DNA from: QYQL01 sp041674265
Lineage (GTDB): Bacteria > Verrucomicrobiota > Verrucomicrobiia > Chthoniobacterales > Terrimicrobiaceae
DNA: 64,000 nucleotides
Assembly: GCA_041674265.1 (NCBI GenBank)
Contig: JBAYWC010000001.1
Span: 55,741-119,740, forward strand
Reading direction: 5' to 3'
Below the pieces are notes generated by a model. That model had not been told where the DNA came from, searched no databases, and was given only the letters and a program-made list of their open reading frames with translations. This document shows, piece after piece, positions 1 through 8,854 of the stretch; the stretch's first letter is position 1; every line of letters starts with the position of its first letter. Made by a program: the position numbers and the translations under genes.

Positions 1-106
1 CGCCGGGCTGGCCGTGATCCCGGGGAAACTCGCGGGAAGGAAAGCGCGACGATTTTGTTCGAGGATTTTTCTTGAGGAGAAATGGTCCGCGGGACATTTC
101 TGACCC
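1..106 (+). other. Window edge, probable 3' end of an unseen gene
   Basis: Two plus-strand frames are open from the window edge: one stops at 73-75 and another at 101-103. Either could be the tail of a preceding gene, but the fragment is too short to recognise. A strong purine-rich Shine-Dalgarno-like stretch lies at 74-81, directly before an out-of-frame ATG at 82. The plsY ATG is at 107, so this SD is further from plsY than usual. Confidence 0.3.
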
Positions 107-775
107 ATGCTTGCCTTCGTCGCCGCCGCCTGTCTGGCCTATCTGATCGGCTCATTTCCGAGCGGATATATCGCGGGGCGGTTCCGCGGCGTCGATTTGC
201 GCGCTGTGGGAAGCGGAAACATCGGGGCCACCAACGCCCTGCGCGTGCTCGGGAAGAAGTGGGGATATGCCGTCTTTGCCGTCGATGCCTTCAAGGGAGG
301 GCTGGCCGTGCTGTCCGGGTTCCTCGTTGCAGGTCTTCCCCTGTTCCAAGGGGCTTCTCCTGTTCATGTGGCCGTGATCGCCGCGCTCTTTGCCATCGTC
401 GGTCACAGTTTTCCGGTTTGGCTTGGCTTCAACGGCGGCAAGGGGATCGCCACTTCGGCCGGGATCATGCTCGTGCTTTTTCCCGGCGCGGTTTTTGTCT
501 CCGGCCTCCTCGTTTGGCTCGCGCTTTTTTTCACGACTCGTTTTGTCTCGGTCGCTTCGCTTGGCTCGGCAGTAACTCTTCCGACAGCCTGCGTCCTCCT
601 GTGTGTTTTTGGAAGCCCGGACTCCTGGTTTTTCGGGCGGTGTGACCCGATGTTGGCGGTGGTCTCGGGAATCATGAGCGGGCTTGCGATCTGGCGCCAC
701 AAGGACAATATCAAGCGCTTGGTCTCGGGAACGGAAAAACGCTTCGATCGGAAAAGCGGGAACGGGCACCGATAA
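107..775 (+). CDS. plsY: Glycerol-3-phosphate acyltransferase PlsY
   Basis: Transfers the acyl group of acyl-phosphate to sn-glycerol-3-phosphate, the first acylation of phospholipid synthesis, at the inner face of the cytoplasmic membrane. The 222-aa product is slightly longer than the usual ~200 aa. It carries the three PlsY signature regions: GSFPSGYI near residue 15, SGNIGATN at 36-43, and GHSFPVWLGFNGGKG at 99-113 with the phosphate-binding glycines. Several hydrophobic segments fit the five-helix topology. ATG 107 is the first start after an in-frame stop at 101-103. gpsA, which makes its substrate glycerol-3-phosphate, follows on the same strand, so the pair is a logical unit. The last ~30 residues are basic and not part of the core family. 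Confidence 0.95.
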   Translation: MLAFVAAACLAYLIGSFPSGYIAGRFRGVDLRAVGSGNIGATNALRVLGKKWGYAVFAVDAFKGGLAVLSGFLVAGLPLFQGASPVHVAVIAALFAIVGHSFPVWLGFNGGKGIATSAGIMLVLFPGAVFVSGLLVWLALFFTTRFVSVASLGSAVTLPTACVLLCVFGSPDSWFFGRCDPMLAVVSGIMSGLAIWRHKDNIKRLVSGTEKRFDRKSGNGHR

Positions 776-890
776 GCATTTCAGCCACCGGGATCACGGA
801 GAACAGAGACAAACCAATGACCAGAAAAAAAGCCTTCTTCCCGCCCGGGTTTTTCCTTGTATCTCCGTGTCCTTCGTGTCCCGTCATGAT
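776..890. repeat. Decayed intergenic repeat of the 'TCCGTGTCCTTCGTGTC' type
   Basis: The gap between plsY and gpsA holds low-complexity phrases such as CTCCGTGTCCTTCGTGTCCC. They resemble phrases at about 54.97 kb (CTTCGTGTCTTCGTG) and 55.78 kb (CTCCGTGTGCTCCGTGG). No plausible coding sequence is present. I read it as one member of a degenerate dispersed intergenic repeat; this rests on visual similarity only. Confidence 0.45.
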
Positions 891-901
891 TGGGAAATAA
901 A

Positions 902-1921
902 ATGTTCAAAAAAATCAGCATTATCGGAGCCGGTGGTTGGGGGACAGCCCTTGCGGTTCTCCTCTCGGAACACCGCGGCCAGGTTCTCCTGTGGGGACAC
1001 AACCCCAAGGTTGTGGAGGAACTCGTTTCCCGGAGAACGAACAGCGCCTATCTGCCCGGCGTCCGTTTGCCTCCGAATGTCTATGCCACCGGGGACCTGG
1101 CGGAAACGATCGATGCCGGGATATTCCTTTTCGTCACTCCCTCCAAGGCCACGCGGGAAGTCGCCCTGCGTCTGGCATCGCACACTCTCAAGGAGGGAAT
1201 CGTCGCGGTGTCCTGCACCAAAGGAATCGAGCACGACTCCGGGAAGCTGATGGACACCGTCCTCTCCGAGTCTCTGCCCGGGTGTCGGACCGCTGTCCTT
1301 TCAGGTCCGAACCACGCCGAGGAGGTGGCTCAACGCATCCCCGCGGCAGGGGTGATCGGGTCGAAGTCGACCGATCTTCTCGACCCGCTCCAGCGGATGT
1401 TCTCGCTCTCGAGCTTCCGCGCCTACACCAGCGATGACGTCACAGGGATCCAATTGGGCGGCGCCCTGAAGAATGTCTTCGCCATCGCGGCCGGGGTTTC
1501 CGACGGGTTCAACATGGGCGACAATGCCAAGGCGGCCCTCGTCACCCGCTCGCTTGCCGAGATGATGCGGCTGGGAGTCGCGCGGGGGGGACGCCGTGAA
1601 ACCTTCTTCGGGCTCAGCGGGGTGGGGGATTTGATGGTCACCTGCTTCAGCCGGCACAGCCGGAACCGCAAGGTGGGGGAACGCCTCGGACGGGGCGAGT
1701 CCCCTTCGGATATCCAAGCTTCGATGAAAATGGTCGCCGAAGGGGTCCCCACGACCTTGGGAGCCTGGCAGTATGCCGAACGCCAGGGGATCGAGGCGCC
1801 AATCACCAGGCAAATTCATTCCGTGCTCTACGAAAACAAGCCGCCCCATGAAGCGATGTGGGAACTGCTCGGACGCCCCCCGAAAGCGGAATCGGATTCG
1901 CATGAACTTGGAACCCACTAA
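902..1921 (+). CDS. gpsA: Glycerol-3-phosphate dehydrogenase [NAD(P)+]
   Basis: Reduces dihydroxyacetone phosphate to sn-glycerol-3-phosphate for phospholipid synthesis; cytosolic. The 339-aa protein has the N-terminal dinucleotide-binding loop GAGGWG at residues 9-14, then the family blocks SGPNHAEEV and GGALKNVFAIAAGVSDG, which holds the catalytic lysine. The C-terminal helical domain carries the GLSGVGDLMVTC block. A TTG at 890 would add four residues, but ATG 902 gives the standard MFKKISIIG start. It follows plsY by 126 bp, consistent with co-expression of substrate producer and acyltransferase. Length and motifs look intact. Confidence 0.96.
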   Translation: MFKKISIIGAGGWGTALAVLLSEHRGQVLLWGHNPKVVEELVSRRTNSAYLPGVRLPPNVYATGDLAETIDAGIFLFVTPSKATREVALRLASHTLKEGIVAVSCTKGIEHDSGKLMDTVLSESLPGCRTAVLSGPNHAEEVAQRIPAAGVIGSKSTDLLDPLQRMFSLSSFRAYTSDDVTGIQLGGALKNVFAIAAGVSDGFNMGDNAKAALVTRSLAEMMRLGVARGGRRETFFGLSGVGDLMVTCFSRHSRNRKVGERLGRGESPSDIQASMKMVAEGVPTTLGAWQYAERQGIEAPITRQIHSVLYENKPPHEAMWELLGRPPKAESDSHELGTH

Positions 1922-2023
1922 AAATGCGACCTGTCAGGACCCGTCTCCCCATTCACTTCACCGGCGGTCTGTCGATCTGCGACACTTCAGTGATCCTGAG
2001 TGGAAATTAGCGGCTCAACCGGA

Positions 2024-3088
2024 ATGAAGATCGGGCTCGTTCGGCGCGGCCACTCCCCGACCGGAGGGGCCGAGGCCTATATGACCCGCCTGGCTTCCGC
2101 CTTGCAGGCCCTCGGGCACATCCCGGTGCTGGTGTCCACGGCGAGATGGCCGGAATCCCGTTGGATCAACGATCGGATCCTTCGTCTGGGTGGAAGAACC
2201 CCCGAGGAATTTGCCGCCGCTTTTCGCGCTACAAAGACCGGGTGCGACATCCACCTCAGCCTGGAACGGGTCCCGGGCTGCGAGGTGTATCGCGCGGGCG
2301 ACGGGGTCCATGCCGCCTGGCTCGCGCGCCGCGCGGCATTCGAGCCGTTCTGGAAACGCGCCACCCGCTGGCTCAATTCCAAACACACCCAGCTTTTGCG
2401 GTTGGAAAAGCAGGTCTTCGATCCCGCCAACACGCGGGCCGTCATCGCGAATTCCCATCTGGTCCGCAATGAGATCCTCGCGCATTCGGAATTTCCCGCG
2501 GAGAGAATCCATGTGGTTTACAACGGGCTGTCTTCCCCCACAAAACCCGCGGACCGCGACGCCTCGCGCGCCTCACTCGGCCTCGAAACCGGCGAGATGT
2601 GTGTCCTGTTCGTCGGTTCCGGATGGGAACGCAAGGGCCTGCGCACCGCAATCCGCGCTGTCGAGAAAATGAAAAATACCACGCTCGTCGTCGCCGGCCG
2701 CGGGCCGGCGGAGGCCTTCCGGTCGGGCAACGCGCGGTTTGTGGGTCCTACGAGCGACCTTTCGACACTCTTCGGAGCCGGAGACCTTTTTGTGCTGCCC
2801 ACCTGTTACGATCCCTTTTCAAACGCCTGCCTCGAGGCGCTGGCAGTCGGCCTCCCGGTGATCACGACCCCGGCCAACGGTTTCTCGGAAATCCTCGAAC
2901 CCGGAATTCACGGAGGAATTGTCGCCGAAGGTGATGCGCCCGGGCTCGCCCGGGAGATGGAAAAGTGGCGCGATGCGGGGGTTCGCGAAGCCGTGCGCCC
3001 GGCCTGTCTTGCCCGCGCCGAGGAATTCTCCATCGAACGGAACGCACGCGAAACGCTTCGGATCCTTGAAGCGCAAGCCGGGAAATGA
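2024..3088 (+). CDS. GT4-family glycosyltransferase (LPS core type)
   Basis: A GT-B glycosyltransferase of family GT4, of the kind that extends lipopolysaccharide core or other surface glycans from nucleotide sugars. It is 354 aa from ATG 2024, whose product starts MKIGLVRRG; an upstream GTG at 2000 adds eight unlikely residues. The N-terminal Rossmann half begins with the acceptor-domain glycine motif SPTGGAEAYM. The C-terminal half has VVYNGL, VLFVGSGWERKG and the donor-binding block CYDPFSNACLEALAVGLPVI with its EALA glutamate. It is 102 bp downstream of gpsA. The acceptor cannot be deduced. WaaG-like is the nearest description I can offer. Confidence 0.85.
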   Translation: MKIGLVRRGHSPTGGAEAYMTRLASALQALGHIPVLVSTARWPESRWINDRILRLGGRTPEEFAAAFRATKTGCDIHLSLERVPGCEVYRAGDGVHAAWLARRAAFEPFWKRATRWLNSKHTQLLRLEKQVFDPANTRAVIANSHLVRNEILAHSEFPAERIHVVYNGLSSPTKPADRDASRASLGLETGEMCVLFVGSGWERKGLRTAIRAVEKMKNTTLVVAGRGPAEAFRSGNARFVGPTSDLSTLFGAGDLFVLPTCYDPFSNACLEALAVGLPVITTPANGFSEILEPGIHGGIVAEGDAPGLAREMEKWRDAGVREAVRPACLARAEEFSIERNARETLRILEAQAGK

Positions 3089-3332
3089 GCGCCACGGGTG
3101 GTGGAACCAGACGCCAACGATCCTGAAACCATACCTGTGGAACTCGTTCGATCCCCGCGCACCCAGCCGGTTGCGGCATGAATGTCCCGCTGAAACGCGC
3201 GGTTTTCAGCCGCGTTGCCTCAAGTCAAATGACATCGGGGCATCAAAAAAGCGGGAGAATCCGGCCCGGGTTTTAGACTTGACGGTGGCGGGACTGGTGA
3301 TTTGATGTCACCGCTTTCCCGGAAGGAAAATA

Positions 3333-4859
3333 ATGGCCATAAATGATTCTCTAGACGCTGTTTTCAACAACGCATTGTGGAGTGTCTGCTATCTGGCGGT
3401 GCTTCTCGGATTGTCGGCCTACGGCCTCCACCGTTATTCGATCATTTACCTGTTCCTGAAGCACAGGGGCGCCGCGCCAAAACCCGCCGGGGAATTCGCC
3501 GAGTTGCCGAAAGTCACCGTCCAATTGCCGGTTTTCAATGAATACTTTGTGATCCGCCGCTTGCTGGAGGCTGTCGGGAAGCTCGATTACCCCCAGGATC
3601 GTTTGCAGATCCAGATTCTCGACGATTCCACCGACGAGACAACCGACATCGCCGCCGCTGAAGTGGAGAAATTTCGGGCGAAAGGCTTCGATATTTCCCT
3701 CGTTCACCGCGTCAACCGCGAGGGATTCAAGGCCGGAGCCCTTGCCGGGGGGCTCCGCTGTGGCACCGGGGATTTCATCTTCATCCTGGACGCGGATTTT
3801 GTGCCGCCTCCAGATGTTCTCAAGAGCTGCATCCACCACTTCACAGATCCAAAAATCGGCATGGTCCAGACAAGATGGGGACACCTCAATCACACGCATT
3901 CCCTGCTGACGCGTGTGCAGGCGATGTTCCTCGACGGGCATCTTCTGCTGGAGCAGACGGCGCGGAGCCGGAGCGGACGGTTCTTCAACTTCAACGGCAC
4001 GGCCGGCATGTGGCGGCGTTCGTGCATCGAGGATGCCGGCGGCTGGCATCACGACACCCTCACCGAGGACCTCGATCTCAGTTACCGCGCCCAGCTCCGC
4101 GGCTGGAAATTTCGCTTCCTCCCGGATGTCGTCGTTCCGGCCGAACTTCCGGCAGACATGAACGGATTCAAGTCCCAGCAACACCGCTGGACGAAGGGCT
4201 CGATCCAGACATGCCTCAAGCTTCTCCCGGCGGTGTGGCGCGAAAACCTTCCGCTGATCGTCAAACTCGAGGCCACCGCCCACCTGACGTCGAATTTCGG
4301 CTATTTGCTTCTTCTCCTGCTCTGCGTCTTGATTCTCCCCCAGAGCCACGTCGCGCATGGCGGGTGGTGGCAGACACTGGTGGTGGACATTCCGATCTTC
4401 CTTTCCACCACGGTCTCGATCGCTACCTTTTATATCGTCGCCCAGCGGCATTTGAACCCGAAGTCCTGGATGCGCGACCTGCTGCTCATGCCCATGCTTC
4501 TGGCCCTTGCCATCGGGATGTCCGCCAACAATGCGCGCGGGGTGATCGAGGCGGTCTTCCGGCGGCAATCGGAATTCACGCGGACGCCGAAATACGGGCA
4601 GGGGATCATGGTCGGGAGGTGCCGCGCCGTGCGCTACCCGCCGCTCCGCTCGATTTTGCCCGCGGTGGAAATCCTCTTCGCCCTGTATTTCAGCCTCTGC
4701 ACTTGGAATGCCGTGGAGTCCGGCGCATGGACCAGCGTGCCTTTCCTGCTCCTGTTCCTCGTGGGTTTCGCCTATGTGTCCGCCAAATCCGTCGGCTTTT
4801 GGATCCAGCAAATGGCCTCGCTCCTTGCGCCGCCGGATGGCGTGGTCGCCGGGACATGA
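3333..4859 (+). CDS. Processive GT2-family membrane glycosyltransferase (cellulose/mannan synthase-like)
   Basis: Membrane GT2 enzyme expected to polymerise or transfer sugars at the inner membrane. The 508-aa protein has an N-terminal TM helix (about 15-40), a cytosolic GT-A domain with the D,D,D,QxxRW signature (DD 97-98, DAD 153-155, TED 244-246, QQHRW 282-286), then about four C-terminal TM helices from residue ~310. This is the glucomannan/cellulose synthase-like architecture, without a PilZ domain. ATG 3333 follows a GGAAGG Shine-Dalgarno at 3321-3326. A TTGACG hexamer lies at about 3279 and could be a -35 element. The 244-bp gap before it holds nothing else recognisable. Product unknown. 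Confidence 0.85.
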   Translation: MAINDSLDAVFNNALWSVCYLAVLLGLSAYGLHRYSIIYLFLKHRGAAPKPAGEFAELPKVTVQLPVFNEYFVIRRLLEAVGKLDYPQDRLQIQILDDSTDETTDIAAAEVEKFRAKGFDISLVHRVNREGFKAGALAGGLRCGTGDFIFILDADFVPPPDVLKSCIHHFTDPKIGMVQTRWGHLNHTHSLLTRVQAMFLDGHLLLEQTARSRSGRFFNFNGTAGMWRRSCIEDAGGWHHDTLTEDLDLSYRAQLRGWKFRFLPDVVVPAELPADMNGFKSQQHRWTKGSIQTCLKLLPAVWRENLPLIVKLEATAHLTSNFGYLLLLLLCVLILPQSHVAHGGWWQTLVVDIPIFLSTTVSIATFYIVAQRHLNPKSWMRDLLLMPMLLALAIGMSANNARGVIEAVFRRQSEFTRTPKYGQGIMVGRCRAVRYPPLRSILPAVEILFALYFSLCTWNAVESGAWTSVPFLLLFLVGFAYVSAKSVGFWIQQMASLLAPPDGVVAGT

Positions 4860-5063
4860 CCCGTGCGCCCGGCATTTCTTGTGCCGGTTGTTTGCGGGGC
4901 GCCTCGGGGAGCCCGTCACGGCAAGCCGCCCGCGGCATCCCAATTCGGTTCCGGAAACCGGCAACAAGGCACCCCCCCCGGCACCCCGCGCGCAAAAAAG
5001 AAAATCCAGGCATGGCGCATCACGGATTGCTTCACCGGAAAAGAATGAAATAATGGATTGGCC

Positions 5064-5525
5064 ATGAGTGAACTGTGCATCGAACCGGCAACCTTGGAGG
5101 ACTTGTCCGAATTGACGGAGTTGTTGATGGATCTGTTTTCCCAGGAGGAGGACTTCACTCCGGACCATGAGAAACAACTGCGCGGGCTGCGCCTCATTCT
5201 GGAACAGCCCTCGCGCGGGAGAATTTTTGTCCTCCGGAATCACCAGAAAATTATCGGGATGATCAACCTGCTGATCACCATCAGCACAGCCGAGGGAGGA
5301 TTCGTGCTGCTGCTGGAGGACCTGTTCATCCGACAGGAACACCGCGGACAGGGCTATGGTTCACGCCTGATGAAACACGCGATCGACTTTGCGCGCCAAA
5401 AGAATTTTCTGCGCATCACGCTGCTGACCGACCGGCCGAGCGAATCGCGCAGGTTTTATCTGAAGCATGGATTCCAGGAGAGCGGGATGGTTCCGATGCG
5501 GCTTCATCTCGCGAATGAGCCCTGA
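5064..5525 (+). CDS. GNAT-family N-acetyltransferase
   Basis: Cytosolic acetyl-CoA-dependent acetyltransferase of unknown substrate. The 153-aa protein has the GNAT fold hallmarks: the acetyl-CoA-binding motif A, EDLFIRQEHRGQGYGSRLM, at about residues 89-107, and the C-terminal FYLKHGF segment. ATG 5064 is preferred over a TTG at 5058 that gives two more residues. Its last 11 bases overlap the start of larB, so the two are translationally coupled. The pairing gives no clue to the substrate. Confidence 0.88.
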   Translation: MSELCIEPATLEDLSELTELLMDLFSQEEDFTPDHEKQLRGLRLILEQPSRGRIFVLRNHQKIIGMINLLITISTAEGGFVLLLEDLFIRQEHRGQGYGSRLMKHAIDFARQKNFLRITLLTDRPSESRRFYLKHGFQESGMVPMRLHLANEP

Positions 5526-6186
5526 TTTTGCGCGCGTGGATCTCGACCGGGCGGAGCGCTGCGGGCGGGCGGAAACGATCTTTTGCGAAGGCAAGCTGCC
5601 TTCCGAAGTGGCGGACATTGCAGCCATTCTCCGCGGGGCGGGCCAGACGGTGCTCGCAACCCGCGCGCGAAAAGCGCATTTCGACACCGTCGCGCGAAGG
5701 TTTCCCGAGGCCGTCTGGCATGAGCGGGCGCGCTGCATCACGGTCGGCTCCCCTTCCGCCATCGACTCGGAACACACCACGGGTGTGGTCTGTGCGGGAA
5801 CCGCGGATTTTCCGGTGGCTGACGAAGCGGCGGTGGTTTTGGAGTCCTTCGGACATCGTGTCGGGCGGATCACCGATGTGGGAGTTGCCGGATTGCACAG
5901 GCTGCTCGACGAAAAAGACCGACTCCGCTCCTATTCCGTCCTGATCGTCGTTGCCGGCATGGAAGGGGCGCTGCCGAGCGTTGTGGCCGGACTCGTGGAT
6001 CGTCCGGTGATTGCCGTGCCGACAAGCGTGGGCTACGGGGCAAGCCTGGGAGGCCTCGCCGCGCTTCTCGGCATGCTGACGAGTTGCAGCAGCAAGGTCA
6101 CCGTGGTGAACATCGACAATGGATTCGGCGCGGCCTGCGCGGCGGATGCCATCCTTCGCCTCGCGGAGGGACACCTTCCCATTTGA
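5515..6186 (+). CDS. larB: LarB, nickel-pincer cofactor biosynthesis carboxylase
   Basis: LarB carboxylates and hydrolyses nicotinic acid adenine dinucleotide to pyridinium-3,5-biscarboxylic acid mononucleotide, the first step to the nickel-pincer nucleotide cofactor of lactate racemase-type enzymes. The 223-aa product has the PurE-like C-terminal domain: GTADFPVADEA, then VGRITDVGVAG, and VDRPVIAVPTSVGYGAS with the glycine-rich nucleotide site. ATG 5515 lies inside the GNAT gene, an 11-base overlap; an in-frame ATG further up at 5467 is buried in the GNAT reading frame. LarC, LarE and a LarA-like racemase are absent from the window, so the rest of the pathway must be elsewhere if it works. 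Confidence 0.9.
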   Translation: MSPDFARVDLDRAERCGRAETIFCEGKLPSEVADIAAILRGAGQTVLATRARKAHFDTVARRFPEAVWHERARCITVGSPSAIDSEHTTGVVCAGTADFPVADEAAVVLESFGHRVGRITDVGVAGLHRLLDEKDRLRSYSVLIVVAGMEGALPSVVAGLVDRPVIAVPTSVGYGASLGGLAALLGMLTSCSSKVTVVNIDNGFGAACAADAILRLAEGHLPI

Positions 6187-6356
6187 CCCGTGCGGGAAAC
6201 GGCCGGGAAGAGTTCAGGCCGGTGATCCTGGAGATCGCGCGGGAGAGCGACCGCCCGGATTCCTGCAAAGCTGTTGCCGGGGCTGCCGCAGTGGCACTTT
6301 TTTAGCACCTGACCTGAAAACTGGACGGGCTGGGTGCACTTCGATACCACCGCGCC

Positions 6357-7580
6357 ATGTCTTTATCACTGACCAACCGCCGCGGCCGACACATCGACAT
6401 CGCCGGGGAAATGGCCCGCCGTTCGCGGGATCTCCCGGCGGCAGCCCTTGAGAGTTTTGAATTTTTGGATCTGGTCTACCGCTCGCTGTGCGCGGTGCTC
6501 TACAACTATGTCCCGATGTCCGGCCATCCCGGCGGCTCCATCTCTTCCGGCCGGTTCGTGGCGGCACTCCTCTATGGCGCCATGGATTATGGTATGTCCG
6601 ATCCCCGGCGCGAAGACGCCGGCATCATTTCTTACGCAGCCGGTCACAAGGCGCTCGGGCTCTACGCCGGCTGGGCATTGCGGAACGAAGTGGTCCGCTT
6701 GTGCGCGCCCGTGCTGCTGCCGGAAAACGACGCCAACCAACTGCGTCTGGAGGATCTGCTGGGAGGCCCTGGGAGTGGTGCGCAAAGCCCTGGAGAACAA
6801 CAAGCCCCTCGTGGCGGTGGTGGCCCGGCGGATCGAGGAATCCCGCCACCGGCTCGACCTCCGCGCGCTGAAGCCCCGCGCCGGCGCGCCACACATCGAA
6901 GCGGTATTCGATGCGGCCAAAAAAAACCTGAAATCGGAGGCCCCGCAAGAGCTGGCGGTGAAATCCGGAACGGTTGCGACCTTGCGCGGACAGTTGGGGA
7001 ACGTCCTCAACTATTACAACAAACTCGGCGGCGGAGCGATCTTCGCCGTGTCGGCCGACCTGATGGGATCCACCAGCATCGAAGTTTCTTCCAGGGGTTT
7101 TCCCGAGGGCTTTTTAAATGCGCGCACCAACCCCGGCTCGAGGGCCCTGTCTTTGGGGGGGGCCGCGAAGATGCCCAGACCGCCATTCTCGCGGGCATTT
7201 TCACTTTTGGGCATCACCTGGGCGTCGGGTCGTCGTATGGGGCGTTCCTTGGCGCCGCTGGGACACATCGCCGCGCGCCTGCACGCCATCGGCGAGCAGA
7301 TGAACTATTCCGTCACGGGAGCCCCCCACCGCCCGTCCGTCATGGTATGCGCCCCTGCCGGACTGAAAACCGGCGAAGACGGTCCCACCCACGCGGACCC
7401 CAGCCGCTCCAGTTGCTTCAGGAAAATTTCCCCAGAGGCACCATGATCACGCTCACGCCGTGGGAACACAACGAAATCTTCCCGCTGTTCACCGCCGCGC
7501 TCGCCGGCCGTCCGGCGGTCATCGCCGTTTTCGTGACGCGGCCCAACGAAACCGCTCCGACCCGCGCGCGGCTGGCTCCG
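6357..7580 (+). pseudogene. Transketolase-like pseudogene, internally deleted and frameshifted
   Basis: Remnant of a thiamine-diphosphate transketolase. The first ~135 codons match the transketolase N-terminal domain (SGHPGGSISSGR, then SYAAGHKALGLYAGW). At about 6765 the frame changes and a block of the cofactor-binding domain is missing. The second frame gives VVRKALENNKPLVAVVARR and later TLRGQLGNVLNYYNK. At an 8-G run near 7155-7162 the frame returns (DAQTAILAGIFTFGHHLGVG), near 7262 it shifts again (HIAARLHAIGEQMNYSVTG), and near 7400 back (PLQLLQENFPRGTMITLTPW). Homology stops near 7570, before the C-terminal domain. At least four frame changes plus two deletions make it non-functional. 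Individual indels could be sequencing errors, but the missing blocks cannot. Confidence 0.85.
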
Positions 7581-7638
7581 TCGTCCGATTCTGTTCTCGG
7601 AATTTACCTTCTGCGCCGCGCGAAAACATCGCGCCTAC

Positions 7639-7683
7639 CCCGGATAAATCACAGAGGGGCTGCCCCTCTGTGATTTATCCGGG
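7639..7683. repeat. Perfect 45-bp inverted repeat (22-bp arms, 1-nt spacer)
   Basis: Left arm 7639-7660 and right arm 7662-7683 are exact reverse complements around a single T at 7661. Each arm combines an AT-rich half (GGATAAATCACAG) with a GC-rich half (AGGGGC). It sits just beyond the truncated transketolase remnant and 136 bp before the acyltransferase gene. It could fold as a terminator-like hairpin, but no clear U-tract follows on either strand. A REP-type or MITE-type element is equally possible. Confidence 0.85.
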
Positions 7684-7819
7684 CTACCGCCGCTACCGCC
7701 GCGCACGCATCGGGAATGCTTTACCGGCACGGCAGTTCCATCCACCAATGGTGGCCGACCGCCGCCGGCACGAAAAAAATTCGGCTTTGCGGAACGGGGA
7801 ATTGCGCCGATGGTAGGCA

Positions 7820-8854
7820 ATGGTCTTTCCCAAAAAAAAGGCCGGACAACATGAGGCGGCAGCCGGTGTGACGATCCGGCATCGATTCGAATACCTGGGA
7901 CTCCTGGTGGCCGGATTTTTGGTGCAGCGCCTTCCCCGCCGTTGCCTGGTGTGGCTCGCAATCCCGCTCGGGTCGCTGGCCTATCGTTTGGACCCGAGGG
8001 GGCGAAAGGTCGCGATGCAGAACCTTGATTCTGTTTTCGGAGAAGACATCGATCAGCGCGCAAAACGAGGCTTCGCGGAATCCGGGTACCGGAGTTTCGC
8101 GCGGACGATGTTAGAACTTTTCTGGTCACCGAATCTTACCCGGGAAACCGCCTCGAAAATCTTTCGCACCGAAGGCCTGGCACCGGAGGCCGCCGGTGTG
8201 CCGACGATCTATGTCACCACGCACTTCTCCAATTTCGAGTGGCTGGGACAAAATATCCGGTTTTTTCGCGGGCCGGGAATCATCGTGGCGCAACGGCTGA
8301 AAAATCCGTTGCTAGGCAGGTATTTCGACCGGCTCCGCGGAAGCACCGGCCACACGATCATTCCCCAGGAACGGGCGATTGCCCGGATGCTGAAGCATTT
8401 GAAAGGCGGCGGCTATTTCTGCGCTGTGATCGACCTGAACCTCGACCCGAATGAGGCGAGTGTCATTATCGACGAGTTTTCCGGTCTCAAGACCTGTGTG
8501 ACCCAGATGCACGCGGCGCTCGCCTTGCACACCGGCGCCAGGATCGTGCCGGCGGAATGCCGCCCACAACCGGACGGCACGCACCGGATGATCTATCACA
8601 AGCCGCTGGAATATCCGCCGGAAGCCACGCCGGCCGAGATCGCGCAGCAATGTTGGGATGTCCTCGAGCCCGGCATCCGCGAAAATCCGGGCTGCTGGCT
8701 CTGGTCCTACAAACACTGGCGTTTCAAACCTTCGGAGGGTGACGTGGAGCGGTTTCCCGATTACGCGAACACGGCCAAGAGGTTCGACACCGCACTTCGA
8801 ATCGACGAAGCGATCCCTCGAACTTCCGCCCAGCCCCGCTCCGGTCACTCATGA
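7820..8854 (+). CDS. LpxL/HtrB-type lipid A (lysophospholipid) acyltransferase
   Basis: Inner-membrane acyltransferase that probably adds a secondary acyl chain to lipid A. The 344-aa protein has the N-terminal hydrophobic anchor expected for the family (about residues 22-50) and the catalytic HX4E motif THFSNFEW near residue 133. Further conserved parts are a QRLKNPLL-type segment and a basic ERAIARMLKHLK block. The C-terminal KHWRF motif is followed by a longer tail than usual. ATG 7820 is the first good start after the decayed region. Its last 10 bases overlap the convergent DUF6572-like gene. Substrate specificity cannot be read from sequence. Confidence 0.85.
   Translation: MVFPKKKAGQHEAAAGVTIRHRFEYLGLLVAGFLVQRLPRRCLVWLAIPLGSLAYRLDPRGRKVAMQNLDSVFGEDIDQRAKRGFAESGYRSFARTMLELFWSPNLTRETASKIFRTEGLAPEAAGVPTIYVTTHFSNFEWLGQNIRFFRGPGIIVAQRLKNPLLGRYFDRLRGSTGHTIIPQERAIARMLKHLKGGGYFCAVIDLNLDPNEASVIIDEFSGLKTCVTQMHAALALHTGARIVPAECRPQPDGTHRMIYHKPLEYPPEATPAEIAQQCWDVLEPGIRENPGCWLWSYKHWRFKPSEGDVERFPDYANTAKRFDTALRIDEAIPRTSAQPRSGHS

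Noticed and set aside
82..645. Alternative frame starting at ATG 82 with a good Shine-Dalgarno
   Set aside because: It runs through plsY in another frame and gives an arginine/serine-rich product; plsY motifs are in the frame from ATG 107.
3351..5342. A 663-codon open frame on the minus strand opposite the GT2 and GNAT genes
   Set aside because: Its composition is Asp/Gly/His/Arg-rich with no domain, and the plus strand carries clear GT2 and GNAT motifs; it is the shadow of GC-rich codons.
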